A stretch of 64,000 nt of DNA from Maylandia zebra (GCF_041146795.1 NC_135176.1:13574286-13638285); one strand, 5' to 3'. Counted from the first letter of the stretch, positions 23,943-35,736 are shown. The notes: generated from the sequence alone by a model not told the origin. Numbers and translations are program-made.

Positions 23943-25172
23943 CTGAAATTACACTTTAGCTTTTGGTCTGTTAGTGTTTTATATGGCATTGCTACAGCCT
24001 TTCATTATAAAAAGGAAACAGCAGGGACAGCAGTGGTGTAATAAAAACAAGCATACTGTTGTCATTTTTTAAAGCAGCATATTTTAGATTAAAATGTTAC
24101 CGTTTCCACCTATAGAGGGCAATAAAGTATCTACCCGGGGTTTTACTGAAGTTGTCAGTGAAAGAAATCAGATGCTTCATTCACTCACATTCAAACTCTG
24201 ATGAGCTTTTTTGCCCAGGGATGCTTTGGCGTGCACACTGGAGCAGCCGGACATTAAACCATCAACTTTCTGATTAGTGGATGGCCCGCTCAACCTCCTG
24301 GTGACTGTATCTCAGAAGGCATATTACTAACAATGTTACCAAGAACATGAGCCCTAGCACCTTCATAAAAGAAATCAGGATAAAAGTTGGTCGACTGGGC
24401 CGATTGTGATCCGTGACCACTGAAACAGCTTGTGCATATAAATCTGGCTTTAAATAAAGCATGAGCATCAAAGATGAAAGGAGCAGAGGTGGGAAGATAT
24501 TAATATACCATGAAAGGAGACCATCTTGGACTACCTTGGCTATAAAGCCATCATAGTTTACGCAATTTGAAAGTTGAGTGTTAAGGCCTTTATACATTAA
24601 ACATGTAAAATTCACACAAATATTTTGTGCAGCCTCGCTTGTTCTTAATGCAGCCGTTCATACCAACCAGGTATGATTTTTTTCTAATTTTTCGCATGTG
24701 CATAAACAGAGCTGACCAATCAGATTACTGCGTTTTCCAACAAGTGTGCTCAAAGCGCACACCGGTGCTGAACATACAATTATATGGAAACAAGAAAATA
24801 ATATTATTTTACCTCAGACACACAACTAGACGCTGCTCCGGGTCAATCTGCTCACTGAAATGATTTCTCTGCCTCCTCAGGTGTTAAATGTTCTTAAATG
24901 TACGAAAGCTGCCGTGATACAGCTTCAACTCCTGGATTAAACCAGCTTGTGAGAACTGGAGAAAATCAGAATCATTGTTTCTTCTTCTTGATGTCGATTT
25001 GACGTTACATGACAAATTCGCATCCAAAATAAATTCGGATTTTTGTGACATTTTTCCACAATGTGCTTGGTGTGTAAAGGCCTTTATCTGGTACTTCAGC
25101 TGAGGGAAATTCGCCCACATTAGACATTGGTCAGTTTCATTGATGTGATTATAAATGCCCAAACCTGATCAA

Positions 25173-25178
25173 TTTATT
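25173..25178 (-). terminator. Candidate polyadenylation signal for the zinc-finger gene
   Basis: AATAAA on the minus strand about 525 bases after the stop codon. It is the first canonical signal I picked out downstream; usage is not shown. Confidence 0.35.
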
Positions 25179-25701
25179 ATGATTTAAAAAAAACAAAATA
25201 AAAACCTACAAACTAAATATGCTGTTACCAAATCCTTTTTCTGTAACAGTAAGGATGCCTTCATTATTGTGAGTGTTTTATAAATTCATGCCCAGCTCCG
25301 AAGTTTTTTTTAAATATTCTTCCTTTTTTTTTTTTTTTTTACATTTTTTGGCTTGTGCCCACATCTGCAATAAATTTCCCAAATTATTGCCAGAAAGTTT
25401 GCAATCCAGCAACTTCCCGGAATCTGTACACTACCTGCACTGCTCCATAAACATCTGTATGAAAGAACAGCTGCTGCTGAAGAATGTACCGTGGTAATTT
25501 AAAACTAAGCTTCACATCTAAAAGTGTAACACTTTAATATCTTGGACAAACTAAGCTCCAAGGCTCTGGTTATATGTAGCCTGGTTCATCACCCTAACAC
25601 TGCGGAGTGAAGGTGACCTCGTGGTCCATCAAACTACACAAACACATCAGTCTGTGCTTTTTTTAAAAACACCAACAGCGAGGCACCTCTTTAACCTCCA
25701 C

Positions 25702-26654
25702 CTAGACACAGTCTACAACTGAGCTGTCATCCTCCTCAGCTCCCCACTCCCCAAACCTCATCTGCGGAGACGGAGCTGCTGGATGGAGGTTATTAATGTC
25801 ATCCATGGCGTCTGGGTCGGCGTCTTCATTGGTGCCGATTCCCATGTGACCGCCTTCCTCGCGGTGCGTGCGGATGTGTTTCCGCAGAGCCGCAGGCTCT
25901 TTGAAAGTGCGGTTGCAGAAAGGGCAGCAGCACGGCCTCTCTCCGGTGTGGATCAGCTGGTGGTGTTTCAGGTGCTGCAGGCGACTGAGCCGCTTCCCGC
26001 AGATGGCACACACGTAGGGCTTCTCCCCCGTGTGGGTGCGCCGATGTTTACGCAGACCATCCAGGTGGCGGAAGCAATTTCCGCACTCTGAGCAAGAGTA
26101 CGGCTTCTCCCCCGTGTGTATGCGCAGGTGGGTTTTAAGCGCCCCTGACTCGCGGAACCGACGGCCGCAGACTCCACACGGGTATGGCTTCTCGCCTGTG
26201 TGGATGCGGATGTGCTTCTTCAAGCTGGAGATCAGACGGAAGGTCTTTCCGCACTCCAAGCAGTGGTGAGGCCGATCTCCAGGGGGCTCGACCACTGCCG
26301 TGTCAGGAGCTGATGGTCCTGCAGAGTCATCAGCTCCGCCCGATGAAGCGCTGTCACCTCTTCCTGCTCCAGGAGTCCTAGCTAACTGTTTCTGTCCATT
26401 AAGTCCGCCCAAGGCACTACTGCATTCACGCATGGGTCTTTGGTGACGCAGTGGGTGAGGGAAAGATCGCTGGGAACCTGCCTCTCCTCCAACTTGACCG
26501 TAGCCAAGATCTCCCACGTTATGTGACGACCGTTCTCCGTCCCCCGTCGCTATGCTGTCCTTCCTGTTGGGTTGAGTGGAGCCTGAAGCTGGTCCCTGCT
26601 CCTCTTTAATCTCAAATCTGGACGCTCCACCAGGTCCCTGAGACTGCCTCTCGT
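25702..26654 (-). CDS. Zinc-finger gene coding exon 2 (five C2H2 fingers, stop)
   Basis: The acceptor is TTTGTCTATAG, with the exon beginning ACGAGAGG. The frame stays open to the stop at 25704-25702. All five fingers lie in this exon, as is usual for C2H2 genes. Confidence 0.92.
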
Positions 26655-27442
26655 CTATAGACAAAAATAAAACATGTACATCATTACCATGTTTGAACAC
26701 AGTCATCAATCTTTGCAAAAGCTCCACACTCACCTGGTCGGCCAGAATCGGAGCACATATGAGATGCATTGGATGTGAAGGAGTCCAGAGCGTGGTTGGT
26801 CACAGAGCCATCTGGCTGGATTGAAAGCTGGCACATTTTGTACTCATCTCTTGGTTCAAACCCATGAAGTGACTCATCCACAGAGCCACCAAGACCCAAG
26901 TCGACACCCGCTCCATTCACGTTTCTGGGGTTCTGGTGGTCCCTGTCCAAAGTCATGGAAGCCATGGAAGACAGCGGCGGGGCAAACACTGACTGACTGA
27001 TTGACTGAGGGCCCGTGTAGGACACCTGAAGCTGATCTATGAGCTTCTGAGCACTGCACAGGCACTCCTGCAGGGTCTTCAGCTCCCTCTCAGACACTTC
27101 CAGGCGCACTTTGAGCCTTTCGTTCTCCTGCTCCTTATGCAGCAACTCCTGCTGAGTCTCATTGAGCACTAGCACCACTTCCCCGAGCAGAGTGTCCACT
27201 GCTGCGGACATGGCGGTTTGGATGGTCGGGGCGAGACGCGATTTGAGCGACGTTACAGTCACACTGCCCTGCGAGCCTCCGTATCCACCCTTGTCGGCTT
27301 TGCGATCGTAACAGGACTCAATCCTGTCGGGGATGCTAACAGCGCTTTGTTTGCGGTTCCCACTGTGGAGCGAGCTGCTGCCGCTGTTTGACGGAGAGGA
27401 GGAATCCATGCTTCCAGCATAGCCCGTCCTCCTGGAAGTCAT
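25702..27442 (-). CDS. C2H2 zinc-finger protein with N-terminal coiled coil (553 residues, two exons)
   Basis: Exons 27442-26734 and 26654-25702 join in phase (G|AC, giving D237) into one 553-residue frame. The first exon encodes a Ser-rich start, an amphipathic helix and a coiled coil at about 88-135 (ETQQELLHKEQENERLKVRL). The second carries an IKEE sumoylation-type motif near 252-255 and five C2H2 fingers at about 368-388, 396-416, 424-444, 452-472 and 480-500, joined mostly by TGEKP linkers, then an acidic tail. Family knowledge: such proteins bind DNA in the nucleus. There is no KRAB, SCAN, BTB or ZAD domain, so repressor function cannot be assumed. This layout is common in fish-specific zinc-finger families and no one-to-one mammalian orthologue is recognised. 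Confidence 0.9.
26734..27442 (-). CDS. Zinc-finger gene coding exon 1 (coiled coil)
   Basis: The ATG at 27442-27440 starts MTSRRTGYAG, with A at -3. A second in-frame ATG 11 codons on is a possible alternative. The exon ends in phase 1 at a GTGAGT donor (26733-26728). It encodes residues 1-236. Confidence 0.88.
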
Positions 27443-28148
27443 TATTATTATAATGCAGTTAGCTAGCTGGTATTCAGTCAGCTAACGTTTACACGCCGTG
27501 CTCCTGAAAACAGCTCACAAATATGAGCACCAAGAGAGGGGAAACTCTGCGGGTTTTGTTGCTTTACTGTGTGAGAGCAATGACTGTCAATGACTACATG
27601 CGCCTCATTAGCTGTTTAACTGGCGCTGCCGACAAAAACAATGTAGGTAACTCTCCGCTGGGCCTGGCTCTGGCCCGCTCTCTGCAGGAGTAACAAGGCC
27701 AGACGGCAGAGGACCACTGCTAACGCTGCGGCCCCGATGGAGAGGTGTGCTGCCGCTCTTTAGCTGTCCTAATAAAGTCTACGAGTTATTGTTCAAAACA
27801 CGTCCACTCTGCACAGCGACTCACCCATCTCCTGCCTCCGTCTGCAGCGACTGTAAGCGCAGGCCCGTCGCGTGTTTGTGACGTCAGAATATGGGGGCTC
27901 GTTTTACCCAGGGTAGGGACTCGCAGGAGGTTCTGCGCACCTAGTGACTTATCTTGCTTTAATCTCACAAAACATTCGAGTTTAGACACGTCCCAGTTCG
28001 TACATTTTTTTCTTTCGTTTTCTACTTCTACCCTGAACTACAGCTACAAAAATGAATATCAGATTCATGTTTTGGGGAGTACTTTTTAAAATATGTTCTT
28101 CAGTGAAATAGAAAAAAATCCCTGTAAGTTCTTCTAATTTTTTAAACA

Positions 28149-28350
28149 CCCAACTGGCCACAGTTTTGTCAGCACTTTTGGCAAAGTTTTATGGGCAGAA
28201 CTTTGTTCTACCAGAAACTGGATTTGAAGAATTCAAGTTACAATTTAGATTCAATCCGAGGAATTCAAATTCGAATTTAACTTATTCAAATTCAGTTTCT
28301 GATGGCACAATGTTCTGCCCATACTTTTAACCGTTCTTTTTCCAGGTTGG
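28149..28350. mobile_element. Foldback (palindromic) MITE
   Basis: The arms 28190-28240 and 28278-28323 are near-perfect complements: TATGGGCAGAACTTTGTTCT on the left against the complement of ACAATGTTCTGCCCATA on the right, each about 46-50 bases with few mismatches. Weaker pairing reaches CCAACTGG at 28150 and CCAGGTTGG at 28342. Nothing is encoded. It resembles hairpin-forming fish MITEs; the superfamily is not determined. Confidence 0.7.
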
Positions 28351-28462
28351 TTAAGAATGTACAGCATCTGTAATGACTGTAAAAAAACACGTATTGGTGG
28401 CACAAGTTTCATTTTATTTTGGATTCTAAGCCACACAGCCTCAAAAGTATACATACAGAATA

Positions 28463-28481
28463 TACACACACACACACACAC
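28463..28481. repeat. Short CA microsatellite
   Basis: About nine CA units. Confidence 0.8.
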
Positions 28482-28993
28482 TCACTAATATTTGGTTAAA
28501 TATCTCTTAGCAAGTTGCACCTCAACCATTTCAGTAACCATGAAGAAGCTTCTGGGATAATTCTGGCTGTATGTTTGAAGAATCTTATTGTTAAAATAGG
28601 TAGAGTTCACTTAAATTGGTTTGGTTTCCTAGTATGGTCCAGACTATTAAGCCTAGCTTTTAATCCTGACTTTGGGAAGGCCATCCAAGAAGTTCAATGT
28701 TAGCTTCTTTATCCATTCAAAACCTCTCTTAATGTGTGTTTGGGGTCATTGTCCTGCTGATTTAAAGTGAAGTTAAATAATGTGGAGGTAGTAGTAGTCC
28801 TACACATTGTGCTCACATTTAGGCATCCAATACCTAACCTGTCATTGTGGCCAAATGTCTTTGTGCCTTCTGTCCATAAAAGTTTTCACCAGAAGGCATT
28901 TGGATTGTCCAGTTAGGTAGCTGCCTGGGACTTTCCGGAACATCTGAACATATTTCCTTTCAACTGAGGGTGACAGTTTGAGTCTTCTTGTTT
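28480..28993 (-). mobile_element. Tc1/mariner-like remnant, minus orientation
   Basis: Features such as TTTGGTTAAATATCTCTTAG, GACTTTGGGAAGGCCATCCA and GTGTGTTTGGGGTCATTGTC match the reversed coding region of a common fish Tc1-type transposase. No frame remains open. It is followed directly by the SINE. Confidence 0.55.
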
Positions 28994-29295
28994 GGGGCGA
29001 TCGTGGCTCAAGAGTTGGGATTTCGCCTTGTATTCCGAAGGTTGCCAGTTTGAGCCCCGGCTTGGACAGTCTCGGTCGTTGTGTCCTTGGGCAAGACACT
29101 TCACCCGTTGCCTACTAGTGGTGGTCACGAGGGCCCAGTGGCGCCAGTGTCCGGCAGCCTCTGTCAGTGCGCCCCAGGGCAGCTGTGGCTACAGTGTAGC
29201 TTGCCATCACCTGTGTGTGGATGACTGGATGTGTAAAGCGCTTTGGGGTCCTTAGGGACCAGTAAAGCGCTATACAAATACAGCCCATTTACCAT
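28994..29295 (+). mobile_element. tRNA-derived SINE, nearly complete
   Basis: The head is tRNA-like: A-box-like TGGCTCAAGAG at 29004-29014 and B-box-like GTTTGAGCC at 29048-29056. Next come the conserved body (CCTTGGGCAAGACACTTCAC) and a 3' tail with GTAAAGCGCTTTGGGGTCC and AAAGCGCTATACAAATACAG. Such SINEs use RNA polymerase III promoters and are mobilised by LINEs. It is the best-preserved repeat in the window; a target duplication was not clear. Confidence 0.85.
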
Positions 29296-31956
29296 TTAAT
29301 GAAACTTTTAGTCTGCCTGGTGGTTTCTGGAGCAACTAGAGCGAAAAGTGTTTGTTAAAGTGTAATGGACAAGTGTATCCTGATTTACAGCCTTAATCCC
29401 ATGTTTCAGGGTGAAATTGGCTCCACAATTCCTGGCAGTACAGCAGCCATTTGATGAGGAGAAAAAAATAATAGATACAAGTAGCGCTCACAGTCTGAAG
29501 TACGCCCAGGTCACCGACCTCTTGGTCAGGCTGACCCTGTGGAGAAAACATCTGCAGTCTGCTCCAGGCGAAGCTTCACAGAACCACTAAAGGTCCACTA
29601 AATCTGAGGAAACTGGCCAAAAGCACCATGAACTTTATGTTTTGCAGATGTCAGTGCAATCCATCATGCACACTAATTAATGTCAAATCCACCCATTGCA
29701 GTTACGGCCCACACAGAACAAATCTGCTGTAATCAAGATTTTTTGTGTGTTCCCTCTAAAAATTTTTTTTAGAGACACAGGCTGATGAATGAGCCAGATA
29801 AGAACCTGGACGTTGCTTTACAATCGGACCGGCTCCTCTCAGACACGAACACCCTCAGGACTTCAGCATATGTTCCTTTTTATATTAATACTGGTTGTTC
29901 ACAAAGATTGTGTGAACTATCGGGACAATTTCCACTTACTGTTTTCTTTTCCTGTAGGCCGTGGAAAAAACTGTAAATGGTTTACGTGACCACATGTGGA
30001 AAGAAGGCAAGCACCATTATTAACCATACCAAGATCTCCTGTGGAGATCTGTTCCAGATATAACAGGACCTTGGAGTATTTGTTTGTGCTGCTTTAGTTT
30101 CATATATAAGAATAATCAATTCCTTATAGAGTCATTTCTGATGAGGAAAGCAGACCTATCCCCAGCCGCGGGCAGTGTTTTTTAAAAGGAAAAACTGATG
30201 TGATCTGTGGCAAATAAAAAAGGGTAGACCATTTCAGGATTATGCAACAACCCATTTAACAGTTACCATCTGCTGGGATTTGTGTCACTTCGGGGAAACG
30301 TTTCTTACTCAGGGACTTTACATTTGTCATATTGCCTGTCACACCCTCTCTGCTTTCATTAAATTCTAAAGACAGTTAAATGTTTTATTGACTTATTGTG
30401 AATAAAATCCCCCTTACTTTGTTATAGAGGATATAACTTAACAGTATAATACTATCAGCTCTTTAGCTGCCATCACACTGAGTCACATGATGTGATGCCG
30501 TCACATGATTCAGTATTTGTATTACACAGAAATAAAAAGTCAGCGTCAAGACTGTGCAACCACCCTGAAGATGAATGTTGTCTGGGTGTGATGAACCCCG
30601 TCCAAGCCAGAGAGGTCAGTTTTTTGTTTAACACTGATTTGACCCACTCAAACACCGGAAGCCAGACTGCACAGTCACAGCAATGAAAATGCAAACCATG
30701 ACTTAGACTATACCCATTTATTAATTACTTGAACGTAAACATTTACACACTAACGAGCTTCTGGGCCCAACAAAGTAAAACAAAAAACAAACCCCAAAAC
30801 ATAAAGTTAACGTACTTTATTATACAATAAGTGAACAGTTTCCTGTATTTTCATAGAAATTTGTTACAGTGTGTGAAATGAAGTATGGAGGAAAACTGAC
30901 GCAGGCTTCGCAGTATTGAACTCGGATATAATAACAACACACGCTGCACAATATAAACAGAGCATTACTCAGAAGCATCCTGGATGCAGATATATATATA
31001 CGTGCCCCCTTCACACCCACACGCTCTCCTATATATCCAAAAACATGTTCACACATCCACAGATAGAAGCGAGAAGCGACAAACACTTATACCGCACCTG
31101 ATAATGATATAGGAAATAAAACTTTTAATTCATCCATCTGGTGTCTGCTGAATAACGGCAGGAACGATGTATTTGGGTATTTGAGCGGGATTGTGACTCA
31201 TTCAGCGCATCAGTTTTCAACAGACTTTATCTGAGCTGTAGGTATCCCTCAGGTACAGGACGGTGTGCTTTGTGTTTTTCTGTGACTTTAGCTCAAAAGC
31301 AGGGCAGAGATATGAGAGAACAGTTGGGTTTAAAGCCACGTGAAGTTTTTAACAGGTAACAAAAAATAATCTCATACAACTGGCTTTTGACATCCACCAC
31401 GTTTTCTACTCAATTTATTTTATGCTTTCATTTTTTTCTTCAAGGAGAAATAAGTACATACGTTACAAATGATTCCCAGCACAGGTCCGGTCTGTTTCCT
31501 TATTAGTAATTCGGTGAACAGCTGCTAAACAGTTTCCTCTATTTGACTCTGGAGCTGTTTCAATGGAAGTCACAGTCTACGTGTAGCCACTACGTGTATG
31601 CCAATGATGAAAAACATTTAGATGAATCAAAGCTAGAGCTTTCCAGTCTTCTGTAAATCCCTTCTCCCCTAAAAGGGAAACGAGCCTTCATTAACAAATG
31701 AGACATGCTCTGAATAATGTGCTTGTTGTGAAAGAATGAGACAAAAATAAAAATGTGGTCACCAAATTAACCAGTGGTGATGTAACTAATAGCAGACTAT
31801 AGTATTTCTCCACTAAATGGCGTGCACAGCTGCTCACTCACAGACACATCACTAAACAATTTGGCAAAGAGGGAGGTGGAGCTGGTGCAGAAGCCAAAGC
31901 ATAAGGAATAAGGGAGGACAGAAAGAAGGAGGCGATTGTTGGGCAGAAGGAAAACA

Positions 31957-31962
31957 TATAAA
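31957..31962 (+). promoter_or_regulatory. TATA box of lrrn4cl
   Basis: TATAAA lies about 30 bases before the expected transcript start near 31988 and about 100 bases before a consensus donor at 32062. The position fits a noncoding first exon, but the start site itself is inferred. Confidence 0.55.
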
Positions 31963-31987
31963 GAGGGGGAGACCACACCGGAGAGAG

Positions 31988-32061
31988 CAACTGGAAGAGA
32001 GGCGAGGAGAAAGAAGCTCATCGGTGTTCTGATAGCGTTTTCAAACTTCTCCGAGAAACAG
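31988..32061 (+). other. lrrn4cl: Noncoding first exon of lrrn4cl (inferred)
   Basis: A GA-rich stretch after the TATA box ends AAACAG at a GTAAAT donor (32062). The intron closes at TTTTCCAG (32801-32802), 13 bases before the lrrn4cl start codon. The 5' end is approximate. Confidence 0.5.
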
Positions 32062-32815
32062 GTAAATGGATATCTTTTTATTACACAGTTTCAGTGAGTA
32101 GCGTTAAGCTGCAAGTTGCCAAAACAGCTTGCATAAAGTAGATTAGTATTCAATGGGGGCTCCTACTCCGTTCACCGCACTGAGATTTTTGAATGGCCCC
32201 ATTGTTAGGTTGCTATGCAAGTTCACCACACAGCATATTTCAGGTACGCTCGTGTGGATTCTCAAGAAGCAGCAGCTTTCCTGTAACTAGATACAGCTGA
32301 CAAGCCTGCGCTGATTCCTGGCGTGCAGGCATTTGAACCCTCTTGTGCAATAGGCCAGTGGAATGCTAAAGTGGAGTGTGGAACCTCCAAGTCTTAACAA
32401 ATGAGGACTATTACTTGCAGTTTGATATACAACACTAGACATCATTTATAAGCACTTTGCAGAGCACTCAATTTCAGCTACTTAGGTGTCGGCATTTTGT
32501 CATTTTGCCTATTTGAAAGCTATGTGGGCTGGGAAAAAGTTTTGATTTTGACCGATTTATTTTCCCACTGAAAATAGCGCTTTATTCAAGTCAGTCGATT
32601 CATTCGAAACGGTCCTTTGCCTCTGCAGGTAGATCATCTCCAAAAGACACAGAATCAGGGGGAAATATGTTCTCATTCTGGCTCTTTCATACAAGAGACA
32701 AAGCAACTGACTTACTAAATGTACACACAGTTAGAAGCCCGAGGGGCTTAAAAACAGATTCTAAAATATTCTGATGGAATTCTACTTTTTTATGTTTTCC
32801 AGTACAACGGCTGCC

Positions 32816-33532
32816 ATGAGGGACCTTACTTTCCCACTCGGGATCATATGCCTGCTTTTCATCAGAGGTTACTGCCCCCTGCCTATGAGCTCAGAAGGGA
32901 TGCATCCCATGGGAATTCACGGCCCATACGCACACTCAGACAAGGATTCTCTTGTTGACGATGAGGATTACAGTCGATATGACGATACAACCACTAGATC
33001 ATCCAAGACGTTGATTCCAAGTAGAGGGACCCTTAAGCAGTGTGACTATGATCCCTGTCTTGAAGGCCAGATCTCCTGTTTTGAGCTTGCAGCCTCCTCT
33101 AACTGCTTGTGTCCGGGGTTCACTTTAAATAATGTGCCCCCAGAAGCGCCCAAACTAAGCTCAGTATCCTGGAACGGGTCCGAAGTTGTACTTCAGTGGT
33201 GCACACCTTATTCATTCGTCACAGCCTATGTTGTGACTGTCGGAGGGCAGGAGAGGCAGAAGTTTGAGGAGGACCGGAGAAGCGGAGGAGTGGGCGAAGT
33301 TGGCAACATAGCAGAAGTTTGCGTGGTGGCCGTGAATGATGCCGGAGCCAGCGAAGGATCTTGTATGATGTACCATCCCAGAGATAACAGCCTGCCTTTG
33401 ACAGCAGGGCTCATCGGGGGAGCCCTGGGCTTCCTGCTGCTCCTCTTGCTGGCCGTCCTGCTGTGGAGGCACAAGAGGCAAAGGAAACAGGAGGCCACCA
33501 TCTCCATGCACAACACAGCTGAGACGAGGTGA
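32816..33532 (+). CDS. lrrn4cl: LRRN4 C-terminal-like protein (single-pass membrane protein with fibronectin III domain)
   Basis: A single coding exon gives 238 residues. The start at 32816 (gctgccATGA) follows the splice acceptor; the ATG at 32774 lies in the intron. Order: signal peptide 1-20; acidic, low-complexity segment 40-60; a cysteine motif CDYDPC at 76-81 with C88, C97 and C99; a fibronectin III-like domain at about 108-187 with NGS glycosylation site at 120; a Leu-rich membrane helix at about 195-217; and a basic short tail. The CDYDxC, CLCPG and VVAxNxAGAS signatures match vertebrate LRRN4CL, a 238-residue surface protein of poorly known function related to the end of LRRN4. It has no leucine-rich repeats. 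Its neighbours do not indicate a role. Confidence 0.9.
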   Translation: MRDLTFPLGIICLLFIRGYCPLPMSSEGMHPMGIHGPYAHSDKDSLVDDEDYSRYDDTTTRSSKTLIPSRGTLKQCDYDPCLEGQISCFELAASSNCLCPGFTLNNVPPEAPKLSSVSWNGSEVVLQWCTPYSFVTAYVVTVGGQERQKFEEDRRSGGVGEVGNIAEVCVVAVNDAGASEGSCMMYHPRDNSLPLTAGLIGGALGFLLLLLLAVLLWRHKRQRKQEATISMHNTAETR

Positions 33533-34500
33533 ACAGGAAGCACCGCAAGACTGGACACTCGTCGAGAGAAGTCTGTGCTCTGAGACTCTTCTGCATTATT
33601 GCAGTTAGCTATGAAAACACGATAACATCTGAGGTTTCCTGCACCACGAGGCTTTCTCAAAACAAGAGGAAGCAGCGATGTATTCATTTCACATGAATAC
33701 ATCCAACTGGTTATGCTCATCGCCTGATGCCTCCATCCTGAAAACCCCTCGGTGCGAGAAAGTCCCACATCCACAACAAATGCATAAAATTACTCGCAGA
33801 ATTCATTACTTGCAAATTATATTTTTTTTTCCCAGAAATGAAACCCTGAAGACAAACATCAAGGAAAACATCCCAGCATGTGGTCCCTGCTTTCAACTTG
33901 CTTAGCTGAGCAGCACAGTGTGTAACTGCTAATAGTGGGGTAAAAATATTTGAAGCTTACATGATAAAAGTTTTAAAAGCGCCACTATGGTGCTCCACGA
34001 CTTTATTACTTGACAGAAATGTATCTTTCCTAATCTTCTGTGCAAATTAGAGGTTTCTTGGAGTAGTGTTTACAAAATAGTGACGTGTATTAAAGTGTTA
34101 ATAGCATAAAGCACAAGTAAAATGACAACAAGCACAAATTCTGTTTGAAAGAGTACAGCAGAAGGCATAAGAGATGGTAGCAAAGGTTCAAATGGCACTA
34201 TAATTTTTATATAATATAATTAGGGTTTGTTTGCTGTTGAGCTCTGTGATGGGATGGCGATCTCTCTGGGCTGTACCGCCTCCTCTGCTCTATGAGGGCT
34301 GAGGAAGGCTCCCCCAGGAAAGGAAAAAGATGCTGTCACTTACTGTTGTAGACATCAGCCTACCTTTCTGACATGTCTCCCCAATGTGATGTTGTGTAAA
34401 GTTGGTCAGAAGGTTCCTTTGTGAGTGCGCATGCGCCATTAGCGTGCTGCCTGCTGTAACCCCTAATTTCCCTCGGGATGAATAAAGTATTCTGATTCTG
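33533..34500 (+). other. lrrn4cl 3' UTR region and LINE-type tail
   Basis: There are no open frames of note. ATTAAA occurs near 34089. A retrotransposon tail at about 34412-34501 brings an exact AATAAA at 34481-34486, so the transcript could end at either; neither is proven. Confidence 0.4.
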
Positions 34501-34501
34501 A
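34412..34501 (+). repeat. Non-LTR retrotransposon 3' end with TTCTGA-type tail
   Basis: CCCTAATTTCCCTCGGGATG, AATAAAGTATTCTGATTCTG and a short repeated tail are characteristic of LINE 3' ends in fishes (Rex-type). Only the end is recognised. Confidence 0.6.
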
Positions 34502-35736
34502 TCAAAGCAAGCTGTAATGAAATCTTTTCATTGAAACTCTCTGTGAGAGCTCCTCGTGTAATGAAGTAATTAAAGCGTGAATGGATCGATTGTTGGAAAC
34601 TGACTTAAACTGTATTTATTACAATTGTGTTCTTTTTTCGCCTCTGGACGTTAAATGTGTTTGATTGACCACTTTTGCTCGAGCCTGACTATTAAAATTA
34701 AGTAAAACGTCGCCTTAGTCACCACCGCTGTGTCGAAACGTGTCATTTTGTATCATCTTTTACTTGGTAGGATGGGTGTGCTTTTCCATCTGTCTTATTG
34801 ACGGAAGTTATGTCAGCGCCCTGGACGAGCACCAGTGTTCGATGATGTTTTTTCCAGCTGTCACACAATCGCTTTTTCAGAGGGATATGGATTTTGCGAG
34901 GGCTGTCTCATCCCATCTGAGACTTCCCGTCACGCCGCATCGGGCTGATGAGAAGCTTGAGGCTTTTTTTTTCTCTCTGCCATGATGAGAAGAAAGTCCA
35001 AAATTTTAATCCCCCCCCTCAGTTTATCTCATGTTCAGGCCTCCATCTGCGTTTCTAGCAGCAATGTTATAATTCCCTTTTGCTCCGGCTGCTGCCATGG
35101 AGTTGTTCCACAGCCCTTGGCGTGGCGTCTTTCTTATTCCAACTTGACTGCACAACTTACACCACAGAGCGCAGCATCGAAGTCATCTAACATCTGTAAT
35201 TTGGAAACACAACAGACTGCTCGTTTGAGTGGCTCAAATGGCCTCAAGATGTTTGCTTTTATGACACACATTGCTGTCACTGTCAGACTGGGAGGGAAAT
35301 ATCTGCATGAATGGGCCGCTTTGAGATGAAACCCAAAAAAACACGAGCTGGCAGCAGCCTGTTTAAAATAGAAAGAGACGTTCTGTGCTCAAAGCAAATG
35401 CAGAACACAAGAAACTTTGAAACCAGTAACAGACAGTTCACACTGTTTCTGCGATGGCTGCAGAACAGAAGAAGAACATGAAAAATACATTAGTATCTTA
35501 TTTCAACATGCACACGGCTCGATTTATTTCAAAGTACACTACTTTTTCAAACCCTGAAAATGTTTTTGAATTTTTGATGAAATCAAAATTTAGCCCGTGA
35601 ACGAGTGCCGAATCCAGTAAAGTTCTAAGAAGAAGAAAATGAAATAAGGTTGTGTACAGCCCCCCGTGGTCAAGTATAAACGCTTCTGAGTCCTTTGATG
35701 TTTAAAATGAAAAGGCTACAGATCTATAATGCCAAT

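Larger units (their letters stand above)
17633..25172. other. Intergenic region upstream of ltbp3 and downstream of the zinc-finger gene
   Basis: The first 500 bases upstream of ltbp3 (17633-18150) are purine/pyrimidine-rich and probably include its 5' UTR and promoter; I see no clear TATA box. Further right are a MITE (18679-18797), a hairpin (19010-19060), a split Tc1 copy with a LINE fragment (20725-22010) and an AC microsatellite (23879-23941). No other gene is supported. Confidence 0.6.
27443..31956. other. Intergenic region between two divergently transcribed genes
   Basis: The zinc-finger gene points left and lrrn4cl points right. Bases 27443-27930 are relatively CpG-rich and probably hold the zinc-finger promoter. 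Further right are a foldback element (28149-28350), a Tc1-like remnant (28480-28993), a SINE (28994-29295) and plain AT-rich sequence from 29300 to 31950. Confidence 0.6.

Noticed and set aside
23612..23989. Cys-Val repeat protein on the minus strand
   Set aside because: It is simply the translation of the AC microsatellite.
24274..24615. Minus-strand 113-codon frame with two hydrophobic stretches, like a small membrane protein
   Set aside because: It opens with GTG rather than ATG, has no splice or promoter context, and resembles no family I recognise. AT-rich noncoding DNA often gives hydrophobic frames.
33226..33774. 182-codon frame antisense to lrrn4cl
   Set aside because: It overlaps the well-supported lrrn4cl coding exon and its product resembles nothing known.
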